From positions 310,001-374,000 of the forward strand of contig NZ_JACSPW010000001.1 in NCBI RefSeq assembly GCF_014836935.1: 64,000 nucleotides of DNA, read 5' to 3'. This DNA is from Solibacillus merdavium. Lineage in GTDB: Bacteria; Bacillota; Bacilli; Bacillales_A; Planococcaceae. Position numbers and translations under genes: made by a program. A model generated the notes under the pieces. The model searched no databases. It had not been told where the DNA came from and was given only the letters and a program-made list of their open reading frames with translations. Positions 46,768 to 55,997 of this stretch are shown here, piece by piece (position 1 is the stretch's first letter; each line of letters opens with the position of its first letter).

Positions 46768-48093
46768 ATGAAAGCGGCTCAATTAGTTGAACAGATTCCT
46801 AATTTAAATACATTTAAAAAATATGGAAGAGTTACTCGGGTTGTAGGCTTAATGATTGAGTCGCAAGGTCCGGAAAGTTCTATTGGTGACGTATGTAAAA
46901 TCCATGTTCAAACGTCCAAAAATGGTACACAAGTTTTGTTAGCTGAAGTAGTGGGCTTTAAAGATGAAATCGTCATTTTAATGCCGTATTCGTCTTTGAA
47001 GGAAATATCAATCGGCTGTCTCGTAGAAGGAACTGGAACACCGTTAGAGGTGAAAGTAGGTCCGGAACTAATCGGGAAAGTATTGGATGCGATGGGGAAT
47101 CCGTTTGATGGGCAATCGTTGCCGAGAGGTTTAACAACAGTCCAAACAGAAAAGGAGCCCCCAAATCCATTAAGTCGTCCCCCAATAAATGAACAATTGG
47201 AAGTTGGGGTAAAGGCTATAGACGGGATGCTTACTGTAGGAAGCGGTCAACGTGTCGGTATATTTGCCGGCTCAGGCGTTGGTAAAAGTACATTGCTAGG
47301 TATGATTGCACGTAATACAGAGGCGGATATTAATGTAATCGCTCTTGTTGGTGAGCGTGGACGGGAAGTTCGTGAATTTATTGAACGTGATTTAGGTCCT
47401 GAAGGATTACAGCGTTCTGTCGTAGTGGCAGCCACAAGTGATCAGCCAGCACTTATGCGAATAAAAGCAGCGTTTACAGCTACAGCGATTGCAGAATATT
47501 TCCGTGATCGTGGGAAAAACGTAATGTTAATGATGGATTCCGTAACCCGTGTAGCGATGGCCCAACGTGAAATTGGACTTGCTATCGGGGAACCCCCTGC
47601 GACTAGAGGGTATACACCTTCTGTATTCGCCATTTTACCAACGTTATTGGAGCGTTCCGGAACGAATGTTAACGGGACAATTACCGCATTTTATACTGTG
47701 TTGGTAGACGGTGATGATATGAATGAGCCGATTGCTGATGCAGTGCGCGGAATATTAGATGGACATATCGTATTGGATCGGAATCTTGCGAATAAAGGGC
47801 AATATCCTGCGATAAATGTGTTAAAGAGCGTAAGCCGATTAATGAATCATATCGCTGATCCGGAACATGTTAGTGCAGCAAGCCGATTGCGGGAGTTGTA
47901 TTACACGTATTCGAAATCGGAGGACTTAATAAATATTGGTGCTTATAAACGTGGTACATCTAAAGAAATCGATGAAGCCATTTTGCATGAACCGCTTATT
48001 ACCGAGTTTCTAAAGCAAGGATATAAAGATAAAGTTTCAATCGATCAAACTGTAAATGAAATTATCGCGTTATCGAATGGTGGTGCACGTTAA
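46768..48093 (+). CDS. fliI: Flagellum-specific ATP synthase FliI (type III export ATPase)
   Basis: The 441-residue F1-beta-like ATPase has Walker A AGSGVGKSTLLG (about 168-179), VGERGREVREF, Walker B VMLMMDSVTR (about 251-260) and EPPATRGYTPSVFA. It forms a hexamer under the export gate, energises unfolding and release of export substrates, and is held in check by FliH. fliJ, encoding its central stalk, starts 2 bp downstream. Confidence 0.97.
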   Translation: MKAAQLVEQIPNLNTFKKYGRVTRVVGLMIESQGPESSIGDVCKIHVQTSKNGTQVLLAEVVGFKDEIVILMPYSSLKEISIGCLVEGTGTPLEVKVGPELIGKVLDAMGNPFDGQSLPRGLTTVQTEKEPPNPLSRPPINEQLEVGVKAIDGMLTVGSGQRVGIFAGSGVGKSTLLGMIARNTEADINVIALVGERGREVREFIERDLGPEGLQRSVVVAATSDQPALMRIKAAFTATAIAEYFRDRGKNVMLMMDSVTRVAMAQREIGLAIGEPPATRGYTPSVFAILPTLLERSGTNVNGTITAFYTVLVDGDDMNEPIADAVRGILDGHIVLDRNLANKGQYPAINVLKSVSRLMNHIADPEHVSAASRLRELYYTYSKSEDLINIGAYKRGTSKEIDEAILHEPLITEFLKQGYKDKVSIDQTVNEIIALSNGGAR

Positions 48094-48095
48094 GT

Positions 48096-48542
48096 ATGAA
48101 TTACAATTATCGTTTTGAAAAAATTCTTATTGTAAAAGATCAGGAAAAAACAGAATCTGAACTCGCATTTAAAGAATCAGTCCATGTGTTTGAGGAAATT
48201 GCGACAAAGTTATATGAACTATTGAAGAAAAAAGAAGATTTAATTGACTATCAGCAGGAACGCTTAAAAGTAGGCTCTTCCATAGATGAAATTAATCATT
48301 ATTCCAAATTCATCGATAGTATGGAAAAAACAATTGAAGATGCCCAGCAAAAAGTAACACAGGCACGGGCGAAAATGAATTGGCATGAGCAAAAATTATT
48401 AGAAAAAAACTTGGAAGTACGTAAATATGAAAAAATGCGTGAAAACGATTTTGAAAGATTCAAAGAAGATCAGTTACGCATTGAAGCAATGCAACTAGAT
48501 GAGCTTTCGACGATTGCGTTTTTCAAGAAAGAAATTAGGTGA
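48096..48542 (+). CDS. fliJ: Flagellar export protein FliJ
   Basis: The 148-residue protein is almost entirely a charged coiled coil (FEKILIVKDQEKTESELAFKES... through KKEIR), like FliJ, the gamma-subunit-like stalk of the FliI hexamer and escort of chaperones. The length fits the family. It follows fliI directly; its end is 4 bp before ylxF. Confidence 0.9.
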   Translation: MNYNYRFEKILIVKDQEKTESELAFKESVHVFEEIATKLYELLKKKEDLIDYQQERLKVGSSIDEINHYSKFIDSMEKTIEDAQQKVTQARAKMNWHEQKLLEKNLEVRKYEKMRENDFERFKEDQLRIEAMQLDELSTIAFFKKEIR

Positions 48543-48546
48543 TTCC

Positions 48547-49161
48547 GTGGCAAAAAGAGATAAAAATAAAATGGAACAACACATGAAAGATAATGAAGTA
48601 GAAAATCAAGCCGGTTTTTTCAAAAAGTTTTTCTATTTATTTTTAATTCCATTTATGTTCCTCATTGCAATTTTATTAATTATTACATCTGTGACGGAAT
48701 ATAACGTGTTTAAAATGGCGGATGGTGTCGTTGAGAAAATTCCATTTATCAGCTCGGATGAAGGCGACGGCGTAATTGAAAACAGTTTATTAAATGAAGA
48801 AAAAGTTGTAGAACTACAAGCGGAAATTCAGGAAAAAGAGGCTCAAATTTCCCAACTGCAATCACAAATAGATTCTTCTGCACTTGAAAAGGAAGAGCTG
48901 TTAGTTGAGCAGGAACGTCTACTGTTTGAAATTGAAAAACTAAAGCGCAATCAGGAAGAGACGCAAAAGGAATTTAAAGAAATCTTATCAACTTTTGAAA
49001 AAATGTCGGCTAAATCAGCAGCACCGATACTGGTTCAAATGAGCGATACGGAAAGCTTACGTATAATGTCGAGCATGAAACCCGATACATTATCAGCAAT
49101 TTTTACAAAAATGACTCCTGCAGATGCGGCTCGTTATACCGAACTATTATCTCAACAATAA
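48547..49161 (+). CDS. ylxF: YlxF, membrane-anchored MotE/MgtE-N-like flagellar operon protein
   Basis: This protein of about 204 residues has one N-terminal membrane segment (about 28-52, FFYLFLIPFMFLIAILLIITS), an outward coiled coil (about 80-145) and a C-terminal domain like the MgtE N-domain seen in MotE proteins (FEKMSAKSAAPILVQMSDTESLRIM...AIFTKMTPADAARYTELL). In B. subtilis it lies at the same place; its function is unclear. The GTG at 48547 follows AGGTGA and is preferred to longer readings inside fliJ. Confidence 0.85.
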   Translation: MAKRDKNKMEQHMKDNEVENQAGFFKKFFYLFLIPFMFLIAILLIITSVTEYNVFKMADGVVEKIPFISSDEGDGVIENSLLNEEKVVELQAEIQEKEAQISQLQSQIDSSALEKEELLVEQERLLFEIEKLKRNQEETQKEFKEILSTFEKMSAKSAAPILVQMSDTESLRIMSSMKPDTLSAIFTKMTPADAARYTELLSQQ

Positions 49162-49186
49162 GTGACTTTGAAGGGAGGTGGAACAA

Positions 49187-50476
49187 ATGAATATAGGAAT
49201 GTTACAAACAAAAATGCCAAAGCAGATATCGAACTCAAATACAGTACAATCTTCTGTACCCGATGCAAAGGCTTTTGGAAGTGTGTTTCAATCCATCGTC
49301 TCATCAACAAAGCAAACTGTTCAACAAATAGAATCAACTGAAGATTCTTTAGCTAACAGTGTGATAGGCATTTTAGAAAATGATTCATTGCCAAGTTTGT
49401 TACAGCAGTTAGGTATTGAGATGGACGAGTCGGAGTTATTTGCTTTCATTGGCGAGGAAGGTACACCAATTGCAGTTGATGAAATGTTGTCACTTGAAAA
49501 CATAGCAGAACTTGTAGGCATGACTGAGGAGCAACTTACTCGAATTATTGATCAGTTATTAGGTAATACGAATCATGAAAGTAAAGATATTTGGTCAATT
49601 ATCGAGCAAGCACCACAAATTTTGAGTGAAATATTAGCGACAATTCAAGGGTTACAACAAAATGATTCCTTAAATGTTCAACCGAAAGAATTACAACAAG
49701 TCGTTCAATTTTTAAAGTTGACACAGCTTTTAGGAAATAAAGTTGACACAGTGTATCAGCAGGAAGTTCAATTAGCACAATTAAAAGAAGCGTTATTAGC
49801 ATTAGCAAATGAAGCTCGAAAAACAGTTGATCTAGAGCAAAATACGACGAAAACAACTAATTTCCAACAAATAGTACAACAAGTAACACAGCAATCGGCT
49901 CAGCAAAACAGTCAAAATCAGTCACAACAAAATCAACCAGCTCAACAGACTACTGTGAAAATTGAATCTGATACACAACCGGCTATTCAATTACAGCAAC
50001 AAGCAACTCAAATAAAAAACGTAACAATTACATTACCAGCTGAAAAACCAGCGCAATCAGAGGCACTATTAAAAGAAATTCAAAACCTAATCAATCGTAG
50101 TCAACTTTCTGGTCAACAAGGCAATATGAAATTATTTTTAAAGCTATTCCCAGAAAACTTAGGTCAAATCCGTATTGAATTAGTGCAAAAAGATGGTGTA
50201 CTTACTGCTCGATTATTAGCAACGACTGCAATTGGTAAAGAACTATTAGAAAATAATATGAACCAATTAAAAGCTGGTTTTGTAGCGCAAAATATCCAAA
50301 TGGATAGAATAGATGTCGCGCAATCATTACAGGATGCGGATCGTAATACTCGTGACCAAAGCTTCTTGAATAACTTCTTTGGTAAACAAAAGGAAGAAGA
50401 TGAAGTAGAGGAAAAAGAAGATAATCAAGAAGAAGAAGTTATCTCGTTTAAAGATTTATTAAGTGAGGAGGTATAG
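49187..50476 (+). CDS. fliK: Flagellar hook-length control protein FliK
   Basis: The 429-residue exported ruler protein has a long Gln/Ser-rich, low-complexity middle (about 215-280) and the conserved C-terminal domain (about 300-380) with LKLFPENLGQIRIELVQKDGVLTARLLATT. It times the switch from hook to filament export by contacting FlhB. The ATG at 49187 with RBS AAGGGAGGTG was chosen over the GTG inside that RBS. It sits between ylxF and flgD. Confidence 0.93.
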   Translation: MNIGMLQTKMPKQISNSNTVQSSVPDAKAFGSVFQSIVSSTKQTVQQIESTEDSLANSVIGILENDSLPSLLQQLGIEMDESELFAFIGEEGTPIAVDEMLSLENIAELVGMTEEQLTRIIDQLLGNTNHESKDIWSIIEQAPQILSEILATIQGLQQNDSLNVQPKELQQVVQFLKLTQLLGNKVDTVYQQEVQLAQLKEALLALANEARKTVDLEQNTTKTTNFQQIVQQVTQQSAQQNSQNQSQQNQPAQQTTVKIESDTQPAIQLQQQATQIKNVTITLPAEKPAQSEALLKEIQNLINRSQLSGQQGNMKLFLKLFPENLGQIRIELVQKDGVLTARLLATTAIGKELLENNMNQLKAGFVAQNIQMDRIDVAQSLQDADRNTRDQSFLNNFFGKQKEEDEVEEKEDNQEEEVISFKDLLSEEV

Positions 50477-50479
50477 TAA

Positions 50480-51169
50480 ATGACAAACCCAATTTCAAAC
50501 GATTATTATTTACCTGCAAATAATCCCAATTTCAAAGTAACAGATAAGCAAGATAATGGAGCACTTGGAAAAGATGCGTTTTTAAAAATATTAATTACTC
50601 AGCTTCAAAATCAGGACCCAACAAGCCCGATGGACGATAAAGAATTCATTGCACAAATGGCTCAATTCTCATCTTTAGAGCAAATGCAAAATATGACAAA
50701 GGCGATGGAGAATTTACTCGCATCTCAAGAGCAAACACAGTTGATGAATTATTCTACTTTCGTAGGCAAAGAAGTAAAATGGCATGAGCTTACAGATAAA
50801 CTAGATGCAGATAAAAAACCAATTTATAACGAAGGTACAGGCGTTATTAAAGAGTTGAAATTTGTAGACGGTGACGCAGTATTCGTCCTAGCAGACGGAA
50901 AAGAAATAAAGCCTGGTAATATTTCATCTATTTTAGGTAGTGACAGTTCAGCACAACCGAGTATCCCAGCTGGAAACCCATTAGCAGAAGCTAGTCAGCT
51001 TATTGGACAAAAGATTCAATATACGAGTGGAGACCAGTTAATTGAAGCCATTATTGAAGCTATTAAAACGAATAACGTGAATATCGAGTATATTTTAAAT
51101 GATGGATCACGTTTAACGAAAGAACAATTTACTATCATCACACCAAATACTGAAACAGCACCAGAGTAA
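50480..51169 (+). CDS. flgD: Flagellar hook assembly (cap) protein FlgD
   Basis: The 229-residue hook cap scaffold has the typical N-terminus LGKDAFLKILITQLQNQDPTSPMDDKEFIAQMAQFSSLEQM. It is much longer than B. subtilis FlgD (about 140 residues): the extra C-terminal part (about 95-229) includes VGKEVKW and looks like the FlgD Ig/tudor-like region of other bacteria. RBS GAGGAGG. It starts 3 bp after fliK. Confidence 0.95.
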   Translation: MTNPISNDYYLPANNPNFKVTDKQDNGALGKDAFLKILITQLQNQDPTSPMDDKEFIAQMAQFSSLEQMQNMTKAMENLLASQEQTQLMNYSTFVGKEVKWHELTDKLDADKKPIYNEGTGVIKELKFVDGDAVFVLADGKEIKPGNISSILGSDSSAQPSIPAGNPLAEASQLIGQKIQYTSGDQLIEAIIEAIKTNNVNIEYILNDGSRLTKEQFTIITPNTETAPE

Positions 51170-51178
51170 GAGGGGAAT

Positions 51179-51556
51179 ATGATGAATAGAGTAAATATAC
51201 AACATATACCGTATTATCCACCTACTCAGCCAGCCGTGAAACAAAAAACTGAACAAGTTTCAAAGCAATCATTTATTGACCATTTGAAACAAGTAACAGT
51301 CGAAGAACTTAAAATGAGTAAGCACGCATCGGAACGTCTGAAAGAACGTAATATTTCAATTTCAGCGAAAGAATGGCAGCAAATTACTGAAAAGGTTTCC
51401 GAGGCAAAAGATAAAGGTGTGAAACAGCCATTGGTTCTTCTTGAACAGGCGGCTTTAATAGTAAGTGCCAAAAATGCAACGGTCATTACAGCTTTAGACC
51501 GTACCGAAGCAAAACAGCAAATATTCACAAATATCGATGGAACAATTCTCTTATAG
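51179..51556 (+). CDS. Flagellar operon protein, TIGR02530-like
   Basis: The 125-residue protein matches a small family found between flgD and flgE in Gram-positive flagellar operons (FIDHLKQ...KMSKHASERLKERNISIS...VSAKNATVITALDRTEAKQQIFTNIDGTILL). It is cytosolic, with no signal or membrane segment. Function is not established; the context suggests a role in hook assembly or export. RBS AGAGGGG. Confidence 0.85.
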   Translation: MMNRVNIQHIPYYPPTQPAVKQKTEQVSKQSFIDHLKQVTVEELKMSKHASERLKERNISISAKEWQQITEKVSEAKDKGVKQPLVLLEQAALIVSAKNATVITALDRTEAKQQIFTNIDGTILL

Positions 51557-51653
51557 GCTGGACCTTCAGAAGTAAGGAAGCCTACAGTTGTTGACTGATT
51601 GAGACAACTGAACAAAAATATAAAAGTGGAAATTGAAGGGAGAACGACATAAT

Positions 51654-52634
51654 ATGTTACGTTCAATGTATTCAGGTATCTCAGGGTTAAAAAACTTCCA
51701 AACGAAATTAGACGTGATTGGGAATAATATCGCAAATGTTAATACTTACGGATTTAAAAAGGAGCGCACAATTTTTAAAGATTTAATTTCACAAACACAA
51801 GCAGGTGCATCTGCTCCTACTCCAACTCGTGGGGGAGTAAACGCAACTCAAGTAGGTTTAGGTTCTCAATTAGCAGCAATTGATACTATTCATAATCCAG
51901 GATCAATGCAAACAACAGGACGTATTCTTGACTTAGCAATTTCAGGTGATGGTTTCTTCATGGTAGCCGACTCGTTGGGTGAACCAGATCCTATTACTGG
52001 TGATATTGCAGACCCAGGTTATGAAAACATTCTTTATACGCGAGCTGGTAATTTCTATATGGATAGAAATGGTTATTTAGTAAATGGAGAAGGTAAATAT
52101 TTAGTAGGTCATGCTAATGATGCTTTATCGATTGACGATACAACTACAATTGATGGTAGTGAAGCGGATAATGATAAAGCAAATAATGGTTTACTTTTAC
52201 CAGGAAACTTAATTGATGGGAGTGGTGGTGCGCCGCAAATTGATTTAGCAGCATTTAGTAACCCTATTCGTATTCCTACTACAGCACAATCAATGACAAT
52301 TGGTCAAGATGGAACAGTTAACTATGTTGACTATAAAGGAGACCTCCAATATGCTGGACAACTTATATTAGCGAAGTTTCCAAATGCATCAGGGTTACAG
52401 AAAAATGGAGGTAACTATTTCCAAGAAACTGCAAACTCGGGAGTTGCATATGGTCAAACAGCTACTGTTGAAGGTATTGGCTCTGTTCAATCAGGATTCA
52501 TGGAAATGTCCAACGTAGACCTTTCTGAAGAATTCACTGAAATGATCGTGGCACAACGTGGATTCCAGGCGAACTCACGAATTATCACAACTTCAGATGA
52601 GATTTTACAAGAGTTAGTTAACTTAAAACGATAA
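51654..52634 (+). CDS. flgE: Flagellar hook protein FlgE
   Basis: The 326-residue hook subunit has the N-terminal MLRSMYSGISGLKNFQTKLDVIGNNIANVNTYGFKKER and C-terminal VDLSEEFTEMIVAQRGFQANSRIITTSDEILQELVNLKR polymerisation helices, with a variable surface domain between. It is longer than the B. subtilis hook protein (264 residues). The ATG at 51654 follows AAGGGAG; an upstream in-frame ATG (51633) would add seven residues outside the family. Confidence 0.96.
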   Translation: MLRSMYSGISGLKNFQTKLDVIGNNIANVNTYGFKKERTIFKDLISQTQAGASAPTPTRGGVNATQVGLGSQLAAIDTIHNPGSMQTTGRILDLAISGDGFFMVADSLGEPDPITGDIADPGYENILYTRAGNFYMDRNGYLVNGEGKYLVGHANDALSIDDTTTIDGSEADNDKANNGLLLPGNLIDGSGGAPQIDLAAFSNPIRIPTTAQSMTIGQDGTVNYVDYKGDLQYAGQLILAKFPNASGLQKNGGNYFQETANSGVAYGQTATVEGIGSVQSGFMEMSNVDLSEEFTEMIVAQRGFQANSRIITTSDEILQELVNLKR

Positions 52635-52662
52635 TCTAAAATATATATTATATATTCATTGT

Positions 52663-52712
52663 AAAGGAGGGTCGGGCCGGCTCTCAAGTGCAGGTCCGGC
52701 CCTATTTCAATG
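52663..52712 (+). promoter_or_regulatory. swrD ribosome binding site split from its start by a GC-rich stem-loop
   Basis: A strong AAAGGAGG (52663-52670) is followed by a perfect 7-bp stem GGGCCGG (52674-52680) / CCGGCCC (52696-52702) with a 15-base loop, then ATG at 52710. Linear spacing is 39 bases; leaving out the hairpin it is 10. No other RBS precedes the ATG, and no alternative start lies in frame. Confidence 0.7.
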
Positions 52713-52934
52713 ATCGAAATCACTCGCTTAAATGGCAAAGCATTTACTTTAAATGCATTATACATAGAAACAGTCGAAGCTTTCCCAGATACTCAAATTA
52801 CGCTGACGACTGGGCGTAAATTCATTGTTTTAGAAACTGAAGAACAGGTGCGGCAAAAGGTAAAGGTCTTTTATCAGAATATACAAGTTTTATCAAACCC
52901 GCATCTAAGAGGTGAAAAAGATGAAGAACAATAA
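52710..52934 (+). CDS. swrD: Swarming motility protein SwrD (FlbD/YlzI family)
   Basis: The 74-residue cytosolic protein begins MIEITRLNGKAFTLNALYIETVEAFPDTQITLTTGRKF, the FlbD/SwrD family signature. In B. subtilis SwrD raises flagellar power and is needed for swarming, acting through the stator. The start matches the family N-terminus, but its RBS lies 39 bases away behind a stem-loop. It overlaps fliL by 14 bp. Confidence 0.94.
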   Translation: MIEITRLNGKAFTLNALYIETVEAFPDTQITLTTGRKFIVLETEEQVRQKVKVFYQNIQVLSNPHLRGEKDEEQ

Positions 52935-53346
52935 ATTATTAACAATTATGCTAATTATATTAGTGACGATAACACTTATAGGTGTTATTGTAGTGGTGTT
53001 ATTAACACAGCTAGACAAAGAATCGCCAAGTGGTCCAACGATTGATGATATCGTTGAGTCTTCTGTCGATATACCTGAAATCACAACAAATTTAGCTGAT
53101 GGAAGCTTTGTTCGAATTTCATTAAAAATTCAAGCATCAGATAAAAAAGCAGGTGAAGAACTGTTAAAGCGTGACTTCCAAGTGAAAAATATTGTCATTC
53201 AGGAACTTTCAGAAACGGAAGAAGAGGCTTTAGAGGGGAAACAAGGTAAAACGGCATTCCAAAATGCAATAAAATCTCAAGTAAATGAGTTAATGCAAAT
53301 TGGAGAAATTACACAAGTATATATTACTTCATATGTACTTCAATAA
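52921..53346 (+). CDS. fliL: Flagellar basal body-associated protein FliL
   Basis: The 141-residue single-pass membrane protein has a segment at about 5-27 (LLTIMLIILVTITLIGVIVVVLL) and an outer stomatin-like domain (FVRISLKIQASDKKAGEELLKRD...). FliL surrounds and stabilises stator units. The ATG at 52921 was chosen over GTG 52912 because AGAGGTGA is then the RBS. It starts inside the end of swrD. Confidence 0.94.
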   Translation: MKNNKLLTIMLIILVTITLIGVIVVVLLTQLDKESPSGPTIDDIVESSVDIPEITTNLADGSFVRISLKIQASDKKAGEELLKRDFQVKNIVIQELSETEEEALEGKQGKTAFQNAIKSQVNELMQIGEITQVYITSYVLQ

Positions 53347-53388
53347 ATTAGTTTACATTATTTTATATCTTGAAATGGAGGTGGGCAA

Positions 53389-54384
53389 ATGGCAGGAGAT
53401 ATAATGTCCCAATCCGAAATTGATGCGCTTTTGTCAGCGATTTCAACAGGTGAAATGTCGGCAGCAGACATGAAAAAAGATGACGAAACACGGAAAGTTA
53501 AAGTATATGACTTTAAACGTGCTTTACGCTTTTCTAAAGACCAAATCCGAAGTTTGACCCGTATACATGAAAATTTTGCAAGGCTATTAACAACCTTCTT
53601 TTCCGCTCAGTTAAGGAGCTATGTACAAATAACAGTTGCATCTGTTGACCAAATTCCATTTGAAGAATTTGTTCGTTCTATACCGAATATGACATTGATC
53701 AATGTTTTCGAGGTTCCACCATTGGATGGTAATATTCTAATGGAAATTAACCCGAATATTGCCTATTCAATGTTGGACCGATTGATGGGAGGAACGGGTG
53801 CAAGTCATAGCAATGTCGATAATTTAACCGAAATAGAAACAAAAATTATGACCAATCTATTCGAACGTTCATTTGATAATTTGCGGGAAGCATGGGAAAA
53901 TGTCGCTGAAATCGATCCTATGCTAGTAGAATTGGAAGTTAATCCGCAATTTTTACAAATGATTTCACCGAATGAAACAGTAGTTGTTATTTCTTTGAAT
54001 ACTATCATCGGGGAAACAACTGGGATGATTAATATTTGTATTCCACATGTTGTATTGGAGCCAATTGTACCGAATTTATCTGTCCGTTACTGGATGCAGA
54101 CTAATACGAAGGAGATTTCTCCTGAGCAAACTAAGATGCTTGAAAAACGAGTGAAACAAGCAAAATTACCTGTTATTGCCGAATTAGGCACGACAGATAT
54201 TACGATTGAAGATTTCTTGATGATGACGATTGGAGATGTCATTCCACTAAATCAAAAAATTGAACATCCGTTGACATTAAAAGTGGGGGATTTACCTAAA
54301 TTCACCGTTCAGCCTGGTAAACTAAATAAAAAAATGGCTGTCCAGATTATCGAACCTTTGAAAGGAGGAGACGAAGATGAGTGA
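53389..54384 (+). CDS. fliM: Flagellar motor switch protein FliM
   Basis: The 331-residue C-ring protein has the N-terminal CheY-P-binding peptide MSQSEIDALLSAI, a middle CheC-like domain with LDRLMGGTG and NPQFLQMISPNETVVVI, and a C-terminal SpoA domain (about 255-325). Phospho-CheY binding changes rotor direction. RBS GGAGGTG. It overlaps fliY by 8 bp. Confidence 0.97.
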   Translation: MAGDIMSQSEIDALLSAISTGEMSAADMKKDDETRKVKVYDFKRALRFSKDQIRSLTRIHENFARLLTTFFSAQLRSYVQITVASVDQIPFEEFVRSIPNMTLINVFEVPPLDGNILMEINPNIAYSMLDRLMGGTGASHSNVDNLTEIETKIMTNLFERSFDNLREAWENVAEIDPMLVELEVNPQFLQMISPNETVVVISLNTIIGETTGMINICIPHVVLEPIVPNLSVRYWMQTNTKEISPEQTKMLEKRVKQAKLPVIAELGTTDITIEDFLMMTIGDVIPLNQKIEHPLTLKVGDLPKFTVQPGKLNKKMAVQIIEPLKGGDEDE

Positions 54385-55606
54385 TGAAATGCTCTCCCAA
54401 GAAGAAATTGAGGCCCTATTAAGAGGCGAGACATTGGATGATGTTTCAGCTAACCTTGAGCCTCAAAATGAAGAAGTAAAAGTTGAGGATTATTTAACTC
54501 CAATAGAAATTGATGCATTAGGTGAAGTAGGGAATATATCATTCGGTAGCTCCGCAACTGCTTTATCCGCATTATTAGGACAAAAGGTAGATATAACAAC
54601 GCCAAGTATTTCAATGATTAATCGTAATCGTTTAGAAGAAGAATTCCCTAATCCGTATGTTGCCGTACAAGTAGAATATACAGTTGGCCTATCCGGCATG
54701 AATTTACTTGTTATTAAACAATCGGATGCTGCAATTATTGCGGATTTAATGCTAGGTGGGGATGGCTTAAACCCTAAACCCCAGTTAAATGAAATACAAT
54801 TAAGTGCAGTTCAGGAAGCAATGAATCAAATGATGGGTTCTGCCGCTACATCTATGTCAACTGTATTTAATCAAAAGGTGGATATTTCTCCACCATCCAT
54901 TGATTTAATGAATATTTCTCAAAATGAAGGTACAGATAATATACCGCCGGATGATTTATTAGTAAAAATTTCATTCAGACTACGCATTGGGGAATTAATA
55001 GATTCTAATTTAATGCAATTACTACCTTTAAAGTTTAGTAAAAAAATAGTAAAGTCATTAATGGGAGAAACTGATGAGCCTATTGCCGCAACTACAGCAG
55101 TTCCTCCTGCACCTGTGTCATCGTCAGCACCGCAACAAACGATACAGCAGCAGGAACAGGTACAGCAAGCGCAAGTTCAACAGCCAATGCCTGAACAACC
55201 GACACAACCAATGTATCAGCAACCAATGCCTGAACAACCGGCTCAACAGTCTATGTATCAACAACCAGTTTATTCGGCACCGCCAGCAAATGTACAGCAA
55301 GCTCAATTTGCCAACTTCGAATCTGCAAATATATCACAGACAGAAGCGCGCAATTTAAATATGCTGCTTGACATTCCATTGCAGGTTACAGTAGAGCTAG
55401 GGCGAACAAAACGTTCAGTAAAAGAAATATTGGAGCTTTCCAGTGGGTCTGTAATTGAGCTAGATAAGCTAGCTGGTGAACCTGTAGATATTTTAGTAAA
55501 CAGCAGGTTAATCGCAAAAGGTGAAGTTGTAGTAATTGATGAGAACTTTGGTGTTCGAATCACAGATATTTTAAGTCAAGCCGATCGCTTGAACAATCTA
55601 AGGTAG
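54377..55606 (+). CDS. fliY: Flagellar motor switch phosphatase FliY
   Basis: The 409-residue protein combines an N-terminal CheY-binding peptide (LSQEEIEALLRGE), two CheC/CheX phosphatase motifs (IEIDALGEVGNISFGSSAT and SAVQEAMNQMMGSAATSMS), a Pro/Gln-rich linker with a near-tandem QPMPEQP-type repeat (about 268-297) and a C-terminal FliN/SpoA domain (about 325-400). It removes phosphate from CheY at the rotor and forms the C-ring base. It is longer than B. subtilis FliY because of the linker. Confidence 0.96.
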   Translation: MSDEMLSQEEIEALLRGETLDDVSANLEPQNEEVKVEDYLTPIEIDALGEVGNISFGSSATALSALLGQKVDITTPSISMINRNRLEEEFPNPYVAVQVEYTVGLSGMNLLVIKQSDAAIIADLMLGGDGLNPKPQLNEIQLSAVQEAMNQMMGSAATSMSTVFNQKVDISPPSIDLMNISQNEGTDNIPPDDLLVKISFRLRIGELIDSNLMQLLPLKFSKKIVKSLMGETDEPIAATTAVPPAPVSSSAPQQTIQQQEQVQQAQVQQPMPEQPTQPMYQQPMPEQPAQQSMYQQPVYSAPPANVQQAQFANFESANISQTEARNLNMLLDIPLQVTVELGRTKRSVKEILELSSGSVIELDKLAGEPVDILVNSRLIAKGEVVVIDENFGVRITDILSQADRLNNLR

Positions 55607-55630
55607 TTTTCTAATTGGAGGAATCAGATT

Positions 55631-55993
55631 ATGTCTAAAAGGATTTTAATTGTTGACGATGCGGCTTTCATGCGCATGATGATCAAAGACATTTTAACAA
55701 AAAATGGATACGAAGTAGTTGGGGAAGCAGCTGATGGTATACAAGCAGTTGATAAGTACAATGAGCTACGTCCGGATTTAGTAACAATGGATATTACAAT
55801 GCCTGAGATGGATGGTATTGCTGCATTAAAAGCCATTAAGGGCACAGATCCAAACGCTGTTGTCATTATGTGTTCAGCAATGGGTCAACAAGCTATGGTA
55901 ATTGATGCCATTCAAGCCGGTGCAAAAGACTTTATAGTCAAGCCTTTCCAAGCTGACCGTGTAATTGAAGCCATTCAAAAAGCATTAGGTTGA
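55631..55993 (+). CDS. cheY: Chemotaxis response regulator CheY
   Basis: The 120-residue single-domain receiver has the acidic pair Asp9-Asp10, phospho-acceptor Asp54 in VTMDITMPEMDG, Ser in MCSAMG and Lys in AKDFIVKPF. When phosphorylated by CheA it binds FliM. It lies between fliY and fliZ, as in B. subtilis. RBS TGGAGG. Confidence 0.97.
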   Translation: MSKRILIVDDAAFMRMMIKDILTKNGYEVVGEAADGIQAVDKYNELRPDLVTMDITMPEMDGIAALKAIKGTDPNAVVIMCSAMGQQAMVIDAIQAGAKDFIVKPFQADRVIEAIQKALG

Positions 55994-55997
55994 TGTC

